From NCBI RefSeq assembly GCF_000968685.2, contig NZ_LAKD02000113.1, positions 1 to 58,240 of the forward strand: a DNA stretch of 58,240 nucleotides. The letters run 5' to 3'. The stretch comes from Streptomyces antioxidans. GTDB taxonomy: Bacteria > Actinomycetota > Actinomycetes > Streptomycetales > Streptomycetaceae. The notes below the pieces were generated by a model. The model was given only the letters and a program-made list of their open reading frames with translations. It made no database searches and had not been told where the DNA came from. Below, piece after piece: positions 43,570-51,876 of this stretch. Made by a program: the position numbers and the translations under genes. Each line of letters begins with the position of its first letter. Positions within the stretch are counted from its first letter, which is position 1.

Positions 43570-44139
43570 ATGCCAACCGCGAACCTTCTCCTCCATCCCG
43601 TCCGGATGCGCATCCTGCAAGCCCTGGTCGGCGCCGACGAACTGACCACCGCACAGCTGCGCGACCGGCTGCCCGACGTTCCGCCGGCCACGATGTACCG
43701 GCACATCGCGACCCTCACCCAGGCGGGCATCCTGGAGGTGGTTCACGAAAGGCAGGTGCGCGGCACCGTCGAACGCAGCTACCGGGTGCGCCAGGAGAAG
43801 GCCGTCGTGGACGCCGACGCCCGTACCGCCATGACCAAGGACGATCACCGGCAGGCCTTCACCGTGTTCACCGGAGCCCTGATGGCCGACTTCGACCGCT
43901 ATCTCTCCCGCGACGATGCCGATCCCGCCCGCGAAGGTGTCGTCTACCGGCAGGGCGCGGCATGGCTGACCGACGATGAATTCGCCGAACTCGTCGAAGA
44001 AGTCGAAGCCGTCGTCGCCCGCCGCACCCACACCGCCCCGGGTGACGGCCGCACCCGCCACATCATCAGCTTCGTGGTCCTGCCCGACAACAATCCCACG
44101 GGGGCCGGGGCCGATACCGGGGCCGATACCGGAGGCTGA
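43570..44139 (+). CDS. ArsR/PadR-type HTH regulator
   Basis: A 189-residue transcription factor. The N-terminal winged HTH (HPVRMRILQALVGADELTTAQLRDRLPDV...) is followed by a regulatory/helical part (FTVFTGALMADFDRYL...). The wing carries an AERSY-like pattern (VERSYRVR). The ligand is unknown. It is divergent from the hydrolase gene over the perfect operator, so autoregulation plus hydrolase repression is likely. The tail ends in Gly/Ala/Asp repeats (GAGADTGADTGG). Confidence 0.88.
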   Translation: MPTANLLLHPVRMRILQALVGADELTTAQLRDRLPDVPPATMYRHIATLTQAGILEVVHERQVRGTVERSYRVRQEKAVVDADARTAMTKDDHRQAFTVFTGALMADFDRYLSRDDADPAREGVVYRQGAAWLTDDEFAELVEEVEAVVARRTHTAPGDGRTRHIISFVVLPDNNPTGAGADTGADTGG

Positions 44140-44228
44140 GCGATCCGGGGGCGTACTTCGAAAAACGCTTGGGCGGTCGCCCTTCGGGGGCGGTACGTTG
44201 GCCCGTATGACCAGCCATCGAAAGGGCC

Positions 44229-44663
44229 ATGCCGCGTAGGCGCCCAGCAGCCCTGCGGGGCGACATTCCGACCCGTCTTCTGAGCCGTCGGCGGTATCCG
44301 CCGATCGACCGTCTCTCCGGTTCCTGCGCCGCCGATCTGCGTCGGCTCGAGCGCACCCGCTTCTGGCCCGAGGCGGTCGAGGAAGCCTTCTGGCACTGGC
44401 GGGCCCTGGCCCACGGTCCGCTCAGAGGTGTGACCAGTGCCTTCGGTGCGCCTCGATGCGGGCTTTATGAGTGTGGCTGCGACCCCGGGTACTTTCGCGG
44501 CCTCCTCGAGACCGCGCTCCACGCCCTGCCCAAGAAGAGCGCGCGCGAGCTGCGGGTGCTCGTCCTGGCACTCGACGCCAAGATCACGGCGAGGGCCGGG
44601 ATCATCCGCGCGGACGCTCCGGACAGTCCGTGGTGGTGGGACGCATTCGAGGTTTCGAGGTGA
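44229..44663 (+). CDS. Conserved hypothetical protein with possible leader ORF
   Basis: A 144-residue basic protein, Arg-rich at the N-terminus (MPRRRPAALRGDIPTRLLSRRRYPP) with a Trp-rich C-terminus (DSPWWWDAFEV). No domain is recognised. A short ORF of 10 codons (ATG 44207, stop at 44237-44239) overlaps its start, possibly a leader peptide or a mis-assigned start. Its stop overlaps the GTG of the downstream LuxR-type gene (GTGA). Confidence 0.65.
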   Translation: MPRRRPAALRGDIPTRLLSRRRYPPIDRLSGSCAADLRRLERTRFWPEAVEEAFWHWRALAHGPLRGVTSAFGAPRCGLYECGCDPGYFRGLLETALHALPKKSARELRVLVLALDAKITARAGIIRADAPDSPWWWDAFEVSR

Positions 44664-45058
44664 GGCAGCACGTAACAGGAGCCGTCGCGCCCGCTCAGAC
44701 GGTGCGGCGGTCGCGCCCGCTCAGGTTCCTGGACGCGCTGGAACGGGTGGTCGCGGGCGGTACGGCGCTGGACCCGGAGGTAGTCAAGGAGCTGATGACC
44801 CGGCGCCGGGACGATCCCGTGGACTCCTTGACGCCGCGCGAACGCGAGGTGCTGCACCTGATGGCGGAGGGCCGGGACAACACGACGATCGCCCGGTCGC
44901 TGGTGGTCTCGGAGCGCGCGGTCAGCAAGCACATCGGCAATGTCTTCGCCAAGCTGGGCCTGCCGCCGAGCGACAGCGGGCACCGACGGGTGCTGGCGGT
45001 CCTGGCGTATCTCAACAAGGGCGCGACGAACGAGGGGGAATCGGCGGACAGGCGGTGA
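44660..45058 (+). pseudogene. Receiver-less NarL/LuxR response regulator fragment
   Basis: A 132-residue ORF from the GTG at 44660. It retains the end of the receiver-output linker (LRFLDALERVVAGGTALDPEVVKEL) and a complete LuxR HTH (LTPREREVLHLMAEGRDNTTIARSLVVSERAVSKHIGNVFAKLGL). The N-terminal phospho-acceptor receiver domain of about 110 residues, including Asp, is missing. Translation is coupled to the preceding hypothetical (GTGA), so it may still be expressed as a stand-alone HTH protein. The adjacent orphan ABC ATPase supports decay of a two-component/ABC cassette. Confidence 0.7.
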
Positions 45059-45083
45059 GGACGGGGCCGGGGGCGGTGCTGGT

Positions 45084-45154
45084 CCCGGTCCCGGCTGGGG
45101 ATCACGGCCCCGGTGGAGGCCCCGGCCCGGTCCCGGCTGGGGATCACGGCCCCG
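45084..45154. repeat. 29-bp exact direct repeat just 3' of the LuxR fragment
   Basis: Two identical 29-bp copies (45084-45112, 45126-45154) separated by 13 bp, plus a degenerate third near 45171-45187. They begin 26 bp past the stop codon of the LuxR-type gene. Confidence 0.85.
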
Positions 45155-45179
45155 ATAGCGTTCGCGGCTCCGGCGGGGA

Positions 45180-45956
45180 TCACGGCGTCCGCCCGTCCAG
45201 GTCCTTGAGGACGCGGCGGATGTCGGCCGCCTCCGGCCGCTCCTGTCGCCAGACCAGCTTCCCCCGCATCAGGAACAGCGCCTCGTCGGCCCGGGCGGCG
45301 GCGAACGGGTCGTGGGTGACCATGACGACCGTATGGCCGTCACGGTCGACGGCCTGCCGCAGCAGCGTCAGCACCTCCTCCGCGGCGGCGGGGCCGAGCG
45401 CCCCGGTGGGCTCGTCGGCGAAGACGATGTCGGGCGAGGTCACCAGCGCGCGGGCGATCGCCACCCGCTGGCACTGCCCGCCGGACAGTTCGTGCGGCAT
45501 GGTGCCGCCCCAGTCCCCCAGCCCGACCGCGGTGAGGGCCCGCAGATCCCGGCCGTCGACACTGTGGCCGCCGAGCACCAGCGGCAGGGAGACGTTCTCG
45601 GCGACGCTCAGCGACGGCACCAGGTGGTGCTCCTGGAAGACGAAGCCGATCCGCTCCCGCCGCAGCCGGGTCAGCGCCGCCGCGTTCAGCGGGGGCAACT
45701 CCGTGCCGCCGATGCGCACCGTGCCCGCCGTCGGCCGGTCCAGCCCGGCGGCGCACCGCAGCAAGGTCGACTTCCCGCACCCCGGGGGGCCCATCACCGC
45801 GAGGAACCGTCCGCGCGGCACCGCCAGATGGATGGGGTGCAGCGCCACGGCGCCCGGCCGGTACTCCCGGGTGACCCCGTCCAGGGTCAGCGCATGGTGC
45901 CGGGTCCCCGTCCGCTCCGCGGTGGCCGTCCCAAGGCCGCGCCACTGCCGGTTCAT
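45180..45956 (-). CDS. ABC transporter ATP-binding protein, permease absent
   Basis: A 258-residue ABC ATPase of the LolD/MacB type. It has Walker A GPPGCGKST, signature LSGGQCQRVAIARAL, Walker B IVFADEP and an H-loop VMVTHDP. The D-loop reads TGALGP, with Gly where Asp is almost universal (SALD). No FtsX-type permease gene is adjacent, so it is either an orphan or part of a degraded cassette. The substrate is unknown. Confidence 0.88.
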   Translation of the reverse strand: MNRQWRGLGTATAERTGTRHHALTLDGVTREYRPGAVALHPIHLAVPRGRFLAVMGPPGCGKSTLLRCAAGLDRPTAGTVRIGGTELPPLNAAALTRLRRERIGFVFQEHHLVPSLSVAENVSLPLVLGGHSVDGRDLRALTAVGLGDWGGTMPHELSGGQCQRVAIARALVTSPDIVFADEPTGALGPAAAEEVLTLLRQAVDRDGHTVVMVTHDPFAAARADEALFLMRGKLVWRQERPEAADIRRVLKDLDGRTP

Positions 45957-46042
45957 CTCTCCGCCCCTCCGTCGTCGCGCCGGGCGGAGCGAAGGGTCCG
46001 CCGGTCACGAAGAACGCTAGAGACGGGCGCGGCCGGGCGGGA

Positions 46043-46069
46043 GGGAGCGCGCTCCCCTACCGGTAGGGG
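46043..46069. promoter_or_regulatory. Overlapping perfect palindromes
   Basis: GGGAGCGCGCTCCC (46043-46056) overlaps CCCCTACCGGTAGGGG (46054-46069) by three bases. Both are perfect two-fold symmetric sites, 87 bp before the ABC ATPase start on the minus strand and about 190 bp before gdhA. The second has the look of a dimeric response-regulator or repressor operator. Confidence 0.55.
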
Positions 46070-46084
46070 TACGGGACTACGGCC

Positions 46085-46110
46085 CGGGGGTGGAGCTGGC
46101 TCCACCCCCG
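46085..46110. terminator. GC-rich perfect hairpin upstream of gdhA
   Basis: CGGGGGTGGAGC - TG - GCTCCACCCCCG, 12 perfect pairs with effectively a 4-base loop. It could be a terminator or regulatory hairpin; no T-run follows. Confidence 0.5.
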
Positions 46111-46256
46111 CTCGATCTCCGCAGGTCTGTCCCGTCTTCCCCAGTCCTCAGTCCTCCCCGGGCGCGCCGCCATGGTGAACCCCGCCGGGGACAAGATCCT
46201 GGATCCCCACAGGACCGGCATACGAGACAGAAGCCACAGAGAGGCACCAGGCACCC

Positions 46257-47603
46257 ATGGACGTCAGCGCCCGTATCGAGGCCGTCTACGCGCAGATCGT
46301 GCACCGCAACCCCGGGGAGTCCGAGTTCCACCAGGCGGCGCGCGAGGTGCTGCCGGCGCTCGCCCCCGTGCTCGGCGCGCATCCGGAGTATCTGGAGGCC
46401 CGGATCGTGGAGCGGCTGTGCGAGCCGGAGCGGCAGCTCGTCTTCCGGGTGCCATGGGTGGACGACGACGGCGAGGTCCAGGTCAACCGGGGCTTCCGGG
46501 TGGAGTTCAGCAGCGCGCTCGGCCCCTACAAGGGCGGCTTGCGCTTCCACCCCAGCGTCGATCTGGGCATCGTGAAGTTCCTCGGCTTCGAGCAGATCTT
46601 CAAGAACGCGCTGACCGGCCTGGCCATCGGCGGCGGCAAGGGCGGTGCGGACTTCGACCCCAAGGGGCGCTCGGACGGCGAGGTCATGCGGTTCTGCCAG
46701 TCCTTCATGACCGAGCTCCACCGCCATCTGGGCGAGCACACCGATGTGCCAGCCGGGGACATCGGGGTGGGCACCCGCGAGATCGGCTATCTCTTCGGCC
46801 AGTACAAGCGGCTGACCAATCGTTTCGAGGCCGGTGTGCTGACCGGTAAGCCCGTCGCCTGGGGCGGTTCACCCGTGCGTACCGAGGCCACGGGGTACGG
46901 CACCGTCCACTTCGTCCAGGAGATGCTGCGCACCCGCGAGAGGGATTTCGACGGCCTTACGGTCGTCGTCTCCGGGTCCGGCAATGTGGCCCTCTACGCC
47001 ATCGAGAAGGTCCACGCCCTCGGCGGGCGGGTGGTGGCCTGCTCCGACTCCTCCGGCCATGTGGTCGATCCGGACGGTATCGACCTCGCCCTGCTCAAGG
47101 AGATCAAGGAGGTACGGCGGCAGCGGATCTCCGCGTACGCCGACGCCAAGCCGGGTGCCGTCTTCTCCGCCCGCGGCTCGGTCTTCGAGGTGCCCTGCGG
47201 GGTCGCGCTGCCCTGCGCCACCCAGAACGAGCTGACGGAGCAGAGCGCGATCGCCCTGGTCAAGAACGGGGTCCTGGCCGTGGCAGAGGGCGCCAACATG
47301 CCCTGCACCCCGGCGGCGACCGAGATCTTCCGGGAGGCCGGTGTGCTCTTCGGCCCCGGTAAGGCCGCCAACGCGGGCGGGGTGGCCACCTCCGCGCTGG
47401 AGATGCGGCAGAACGCCTCCCGCGAGCGCTGGACCTTCGCCCAGACCGAGACCCGCCTCGCCGCCGTCATGACCGAGGTCCACACCCTGTGCCGTACCAC
47501 CGCCGACCGCTACGGCTGCGCCCCCGACGACTACGCCCTGGGCGCGAACGCCGCCGGATTCATGCGGGTGGCTGAGGCGATGGCCGCCCAGGGCATCGTC
47601 TGA
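46257..47603 (+). CDS. gdhA: NADP-dependent glutamate dehydrogenase
   Basis: A 448-residue enzyme converting 2-oxoglutarate and ammonia to glutamate with NADPH. The catalytic region LGPYKGGLRFHPSV and GGGKGGADFDPKG, the catalytic Asp in DIGVGTREI, and the NADP fold VVSGSGNVALYA are intact; C-terminal ALEMRQNASR is the hexameric GDH signature. Length is typical for the 448-450-residue hexameric class. The start ATG is supported by AGAGAGGCACC upstream. Convergent with a SpoIIE phosphatase gene. Confidence 0.97.
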   Translation: MDVSARIEAVYAQIVHRNPGESEFHQAAREVLPALAPVLGAHPEYLEARIVERLCEPERQLVFRVPWVDDDGEVQVNRGFRVEFSSALGPYKGGLRFHPSVDLGIVKFLGFEQIFKNALTGLAIGGGKGGADFDPKGRSDGEVMRFCQSFMTELHRHLGEHTDVPAGDIGVGTREIGYLFGQYKRLTNRFEAGVLTGKPVAWGGSPVRTEATGYGTVHFVQEMLRTRERDFDGLTVVVSGSGNVALYAIEKVHALGGRVVACSDSSGHVVDPDGIDLALLKEIKEVRRQRISAYADAKPGAVFSARGSVFEVPCGVALPCATQNELTEQSAIALVKNGVLAVAEGANMPCTPAATEIFREAGVLFGPGKAANAGGVATSALEMRQNASRERWTFAQTETRLAAVMTEVHTLCRTTADRYGCAPDDYALGANAAGFMRVAEAMAAQGIV

Positions 47604-47608
47604 ATCGA

Positions 47609-47637
47609 CCGTCGGCTCATATCGTCTGAGCCGACCG
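47609..47637. terminator. Terminator between convergent gdhA and SpoIIE genes
   Basis: GTCGGCTC (47611-47618) pairs with GAGCCGAC (47628-47635) across a 9-base loop, 8 bp after the gdhA stop codon. Both convergent genes could use it. Confidence 0.65.
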
Positions 47638-47668
47638 CCGACTCATACGGAGGTCGGACGGCCATGGC

Positions 47669-48784
47669 TCACGCCGACGCCACATCCGCCACCCTGCGCA
47701 CCGCGCCCAGCACCGGCTTGCGGAGCAGCAGCAGCGCCGCGTCGTCGTGGAGCCGGCCGCCCACGTGGGACAGCAGCTCGTCGTGGAGCGAGGCGAGGGT
47801 GCGGGACGGCTCGTCGCAGATGTGCCGCGGCACCCGTTCCAGCAGCGGGAAGTACGTCCGGCCGCGGTCCCGCGCCTCGATGACCCCGTCGGTGTAGAGC
47901 AGCAGTTGCTCGCCCTCGGCGAACGGCACCACCTGGAGGCTGGGCAGTTCACCGCCCAGCGAGGCCAGGCCGAGCGGCGGGGCCGGGCGGATGGGCTCCA
48001 CCGCCGTGATCCCGGTCTCGCCGACCAGCAGCGGCGGGGCGTGGCCGCAGTTGACGAGCTCCATACGGCCCTCACTGGGGTATCCGGCGACCACGGCGGT
48101 GACGAAGTCGTCGGGCGCCAGGTTGCGGGAGAGGCTGCGCTCGATCCTGGCGACGACGTCGAGCAGGTCCGGCTCGTCGTAGGCGGCCTCGCGGAAGACG
48201 CCGAGCACCAGGGCGGCCGTGCTCACCGCGGGCAGCCCCTTGCCGCGCACATCGCCGACGATCAGCCGGACCCCGAACGGGGTCGGCAGCAGGGCATAGA
48301 GATCGCCCCCGACCCGTGCCTCCGCGGCGGCGGCGCTGTAGCGGACCGCCACCTGGAACTGGCCGACCCGGGCGGGCACCGGTGTGAGCAGGGCGTTCTG
48401 GGCGGCCTCCGCGACCGAGCGTACGGCGGCGAGGACCTTCTCACGGCGTCTGCGCAGGGCGCTGGCCCCACAGCTCGCCAGGGCCACGGCGGCGGGCGTG
48501 GCCAGCATGATCGCCTGGGTGCGCACCGGTTCATCACCCTGGGTGCCCAGCAGCGCGCCCACCGCCACCGCGAGCACCCCGATCCGGATCACTCCGTACG
48601 GTCCGCAGTGGGCGGCGGCGAGCGCCGGTCCGACGGCGAGCAGTGGCAGCCAGGCCAGTCCCTCGGAGGTCACGAGGGCGAGCAGGGCCACACCACAGAT
48701 GATGATGACGGGGACCGCGCGGGCCATGAGCCCGGGGCTGTCCGGTTGATCAGGGTCGTACGGGCGGAGTCGGGCCGGGAACAT
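47669..48784 (-). CDS. SpoIIE-family PP2C phosphatase, membrane-anchored
   Basis: A 371-residue protein. Three or four hydrophobic helices (about 20-110) are followed by a PP2C/SpoIIE phosphatase domain with GGDLYALL, VGDVRGKGLPAV, VNCGHAPPLL and LLLYTDGVIEARD. It dephosphorylates serine/threonine targets such as anti-sigma factor antagonists, inferred from family role. No sensor domain beyond the membrane part is visible. The start at 48784 is consistent with the first membrane helix. Confidence 0.92.
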   Translation of the reverse strand: MFPARLRPYDPDQPDSPGLMARAVPVIIICGVALLALVTSEGLAWLPLLAVGPALAAAHCGPYGVIRIGVLAVAVGALLGTQGDEPVRTQAIMLATPAAVALASCGASALRRRREKVLAAVRSVAEAAQNALLTPVPARVGQFQVAVRYSAAAAEARVGGDLYALLPTPFGVRLIVGDVRGKGLPAVSTAALVLGVFREAAYDEPDLLDVVARIERSLSRNLAPDDFVTAVVAGYPSEGRMELVNCGHAPPLLVGETGITAVEPIRPAPPLGLASLGGELPSLQVVPFAEGEQLLLYTDGVIEARDRGRTYFPLLERVPRHICDEPSRTLASLHDELLSHVGGRLHDDAALLLLRKPVLGAVRRVADVASA

Positions 48785-48820
48785 GACCTGCTTCGCTGCT
48801 CTCTCTCCACGGGGGCAAGT

Positions 48821-48912
48821 GATACCGGGGGATGCCGGGCGATACCGGGCGGGGATGCCGGGGCGATATCGGGGGATACCGGAGTGATGCCGGGGGGATA
48901 CGGCGATATCCG
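48821..48912. repeat. GATACCGGGG / GATGCCGGGG microsatellite
   Basis: About eight imperfect units of 9-12 bp based on GAT(A/G)(C/T)CGGGG in 92 bp. It lies between the SpoIIE gene start and the IclR stop codon on the minus strand, starting about 50 bp past the IclR stop. Confidence 0.8.
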
Positions 48913-48961
48913 TTTCATCCAGAGAAACAGCGATTCGATAGATCCGGCAAGACCCGCGATT

Positions 48962-49741
48962 TCAGATAGTGAGCGAGAGGTTCCTGCTCACCCGGCTCGC
49001 CGTCGGCACCAGGCGGGTCCGGAACAGCTCCCGGTACGGATCGGCCTTCGTCAACCGGGCCAGCCGGTCCACCCCCAGCGAGACCCCGAGCGAGCCGAGC
49101 CGGTCCCCGTAGCGGATCGGCACCGCGAAGCAGACCGTGCCCACGGCGTACTCCTCCAGGTCCGCGACCAGGGGACTTCCGGTCGGGGAGTCCAGGCGGC
49201 GCAGCAGGTCGTCGGAGCGGGTGACGGTGCGCGGGGTGAGGTCGACGAGCGGATGGCGGGAGAGGTAGTCGTAGCGCGCCTCGTCGTCCAGCTCGCGCAG
49301 TACGCACTTCCCCAGCGCGGTGGCGTGCCCGGCCTCCTCGCACCCCACCCACAGATCGACCCGGGGCGCCTGCGGGCCGTCGACGATGTCCGCGATCCGG
49401 ATCTCGCCCTCGTCGTAGAAGGTGAGGTACGCGGCGGCGGAGAGCTCATCGCGCAGCGCGGCCAGGGTGGGCCGGACCCGGGCGAGCACCGCCTGCTCAC
49501 GGCTGCCGGACTCGAGGGCCCGCAGCTTGTCGCCGATCACGAAGCCGCCGTCGTCCAGCCGGGACAGATAGCCTTCGTGGGCCATGGTCCGCAGCAGGTG
49601 GTACGTGGTGGCGAGCGGCAGCCCCGTCTCCCGGGCGAGCCGCTTGGCCGGGGCACCGCCCTCGTGCGCGCCCACTGCCTCCATCAACCGGAAAGCCCGC
49701 TGTACGGATGAGATCAGCGTAGGCGCCGTTTGAGCACCCAT
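48962..49741 (-). CDS. IclR-family transcriptional regulator
   Basis: A 259-residue regulator. The N-terminal winged HTH (RAFRLMEAVGAHEGGAPAKRLARETGLPLATTYHLLRTMAHEG) precedes the effector-binding domain with GHATALGKCVL and AVPIRYGDRLGSLGVSLG. IclR proteins control small-molecule catabolism genes. No clear target is adjacent; the SpoIIE gene and amidase region are neighbours. Confidence 0.92.
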   Translation of the reverse strand: MGAQTAPTLISSVQRAFRLMEAVGAHEGGAPAKRLARETGLPLATTYHLLRTMAHEGYLSRLDDGGFVIGDKLRALESGSREQAVLARVRPTLAALRDELSAAAYLTFYDEGEIRIADIVDGPQAPRVDLWVGCEEAGHATALGKCVLRELDDEARYDYLSRHPLVDLTPRTVTRSDDLLRRLDSPTGSPLVADLEEYAVGTVCFAVPIRYGDRLGSLGVSLGVDRLARLTKADPYRELFRTRLVPTASRVSRNLSLTI

Positions 49742-49828
49742 ATATCCAGCTTGCTCCTGCTATGACCGGATGGGCAAGATCTGATCTCGCAGGATGCGAT
49801 CCCCATGGAGACGCGCGCGAGCACGAGC

Positions 49829-49859
49829 GAGGCCGCCGACCGGTGTGGTCGGCGGCCTC
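49829..49859. terminator. Perfect 13-bp hairpin terminator
   Basis: GAGGCCGCCGACC, loop GGTGT, GGTCGGCGGCCTC, a perfect 13-bp stem, 26 bp past the SRPBCC stop on the minus strand. Confidence 0.85.
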
Positions 49860-49884
49860 TCGGGGGCGGTGTGGTGCGCCGCGG

Positions 49885-50343
49885 TCAGCCCGGGGAGAGC
49901 CGGCCGCGCCAGGCGCCCTCCGCCTCACCGCGCTGTTCGATGAAGTCCTTGAACCTCTGCAGGTCCCCCTTCACCCGCCGGTCGAGCGTCCCGGTCATGT
50001 CCGCGGCCTTCTCCGCCATCCCGCTCGGCTCGAAGACCAGCGCCAGATTGACCCGGGTGTGGAGCTCGTCCAGGTGCTCGAAGGTGACCAGGCCCTGCTG
50101 CTGGACGTCACCGGAGGTGGTGCGCCAGGCGATGCGCTCGTCGGGGAGCTGATCCACGATCTCGGTGTCGAACTCCCGGTGCACACCGGCAATGGAGGTC
50201 GCCCAGTGGTTGTGGCGGTCGTCCACCTGGGTGACCTGGTCCACGCCTTCCATGAACCTCGGGAACTCGGTGAACTGCGTCCACTGGTTGTACGCGGTGT
50301 GGAGCGGAACCCCAACCTCGACGGACTCCCGAACGGTGCTCAT
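49885..50343 (-). CDS. SRPBCC-family (polyketide cyclase-like) protein
   Basis: A 152-residue START/SRPBCC domain: STVRESVEVGVPLHTAYNQWTQFTEFPRFMEGV at the N-terminus, the typical helix-grip cyclase/dehydrase motif, with a charged C-terminal helix (RFKDFIEQRG). It may bind a lipid or polyketide-like ligand. The ATG at 50343 has GAAAGGAG upstream. It precedes a terminator and lies 87 bp after the amidase gene. Confidence 0.88.
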   Translation of the reverse strand: MSTVRESVEVGVPLHTAYNQWTQFTEFPRFMEGVDQVTQVDDRHNHWATSIAGVHREFDTEIVDQLPDERIAWRTTSGDVQQQGLVTFEHLDELHTRVNLALVFEPSGMAEKAADMTGTLDRRVKGDLQRFKDFIEQRGEAEGAWRGRLSPG

Positions 50344-50429
50344 CGGTGACTCCTTTCGACGTTGTCGCGTCGCGCACCACGGCGGGTTTCCGGGACCGCC
50401 GAGCCGAAACATGCTCCGGGGGGCGTGCG

Positions 50430-51854
50430 CTACTCGATCTCCGCCGGGCGCCGCCGCCAGTGCCCGGTGGCCCGCTCGAAGGCATGGCCGACCTGGAGGA
50501 CCGCGAAGTCCGCCCGGTGCGGCCCGACGATCTGCACCCCGACGGGAAGCCCGCCGGGCGTGAACCCGGCCGGTACGGACAGCGCGGGGCTGCCGGTCGC
50601 GCTGACCAGATACGCCGAGCGCATCCAGTCCAGATAGTCGTCCATGGCCACCCCGGCGACCTCGGTCGGGTACTCGATGCCGACGTCGAAGGGCACCACC
50701 TGGCTCACCGGGAGCAGCAGCACGTCAAAGCGGCCGAAGAACTCCCGGACGCGGTGGTAGAGCAGGGTGTGCAGCACCTCCGCGCGGCCGATGTCCGGCC
50801 CGGTGAGCTTGCGCCCCTCCTCGGCGTTCTCCCGGATCGTCCGCTTCAGCCCGGCGGGGTGGCGGTCCATGAGCGCGCCGAAGGCGACCTCGAAGGCCGA
50901 GGCGCGCAGCGTACGGAAGACCTCATCGGCCCCGGTCAGGTCCGGGCAGTCCCGCTCCACGACGCAGCCGAGGCCGGTGAAGACCTCCGCCGCCGACTCG
51001 ACCGCCGCGACCACCTCGGGTTCGACCGGCACCAGCCCCCCGAGATCCGGCGACCAGGCCACCCGCAGCCCCGTCAGATCGCGGTCCAGGGGGCGGGCGA
51101 AGCGGGCGCCTGGCTCCTCCAGGGCGATCGGCGACCGGGCGTCGGGCCCGGCGATGGCGGACAGCAGCAGGGCGGCGTCGGCCACCGTACGGGCCATCGG
51201 CCCCTTGACGCCGAGGGTGCTCCAGGCGGTCAGGGAGGGCCAGTTGGGGACGCGCCCGGGCGAGGGGCGCAGACCGACGACATTGCAGAACGAGGCCGGG
51301 TTGCGCAGCGAGCCGCCGGTGTCGCTGCCGTCCGCGACCGGGACCATGCCGGAGGCCAGCGCGGCGGCCGCGCCCCCACTGCTGCCGCCGGCGCTGCGGC
51401 CCAGGTCGTACGGGTTGTGGGTGGCGCCGAAAAGGGGGTTGAAGGTGTGCGAACCGGCGCCGAACTCGGGCACGTTGGTCTTGCCGAGGGTGATCGCCCC
51501 GGCGGCCCGTATCCGTTCGATCAGCAGATCGTCCTCGTCGGGCACGCCGTCGGCGAGCGGTGAGCCATGGCTGGTGCGGATGCCCGCGGTGTTGTGGAGG
51601 TCCTTGTGGGCGATCGGCAGCCCGTGCAGCGGCCCGGGCTCCTCCCCCGCCGCGATCCGCTCATCGGCCTGCCGGGCGGCCTCGCGGGCGCGGTCCGCGA
51701 CGAGGGTGACGATCGCGTTGACGGCCGGGTTGACCCGTTCGATGCGGGCCAGATGGGCGTCGAGGAGTTCGCGCGCGGACAGCTGGCGGGAGCGCAGCAG
51801 CGCGCTGAGGTCCAGTGCGGTCCTGAAGCAGAGGTCGTCATCCGTCGTGGTCAC
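50430..51854 (-). CDS. Amidase (amidase signature family)
   Basis: A 474-residue amidase. The Ser-cisSer-Lys triad is in place: HKDLHNT with the catalytic Lys, DGSDTGGSLR with the two serines, and the Gly-rich GRSAGGSSGG. It hydrolyses amides to acid plus ammonia; the specific substrate is unknown. GTG start at 51854 with AGGAAGGCGAG upstream. Only 22 bp separate it from the upstream geosmin synthase gene, so they are probably co-transcribed. Confidence 0.93.
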   Translation of the reverse strand: MTTTDDDLCFRTALDLSALLRSRQLSARELLDAHLARIERVNPAVNAIVTLVADRAREAARQADERIAAGEEPGPLHGLPIAHKDLHNTAGIRTSHGSPLADGVPDEDDLLIERIRAAGAITLGKTNVPEFGAGSHTFNPLFGATHNPYDLGRSAGGSSGGAAAALASGMVPVADGSDTGGSLRNPASFCNVVGLRPSPGRVPNWPSLTAWSTLGVKGPMARTVADAALLLSAIAGPDARSPIALEEPGARFARPLDRDLTGLRVAWSPDLGGLVPVEPEVVAAVESAAEVFTGLGCVVERDCPDLTGADEVFRTLRASAFEVAFGALMDRHPAGLKRTIRENAEEGRKLTGPDIGRAEVLHTLLYHRVREFFGRFDVLLLPVSQVVPFDVGIEYPTEVAGVAMDDYLDWMRSAYLVSATGSPALSVPAGFTPGGLPVGVQIVGPHRADFAVLQVGHAFERATGHWRRRPAEIE

Positions 51855-51876
51855 GGTCGCTCGCCTTCCTGGATGG

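Larger units (their letters stand above)
45957..46256. promoter_or_regulatory. 300-bp gdhA upstream region with palindromes
   Basis: Divergent gap between the ABC ATPase and gdhA. It holds two overlapping perfect palindromes (46043-46069) and a hairpin (46085-46110), described separately. No gene is seen. Confidence 0.6.
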
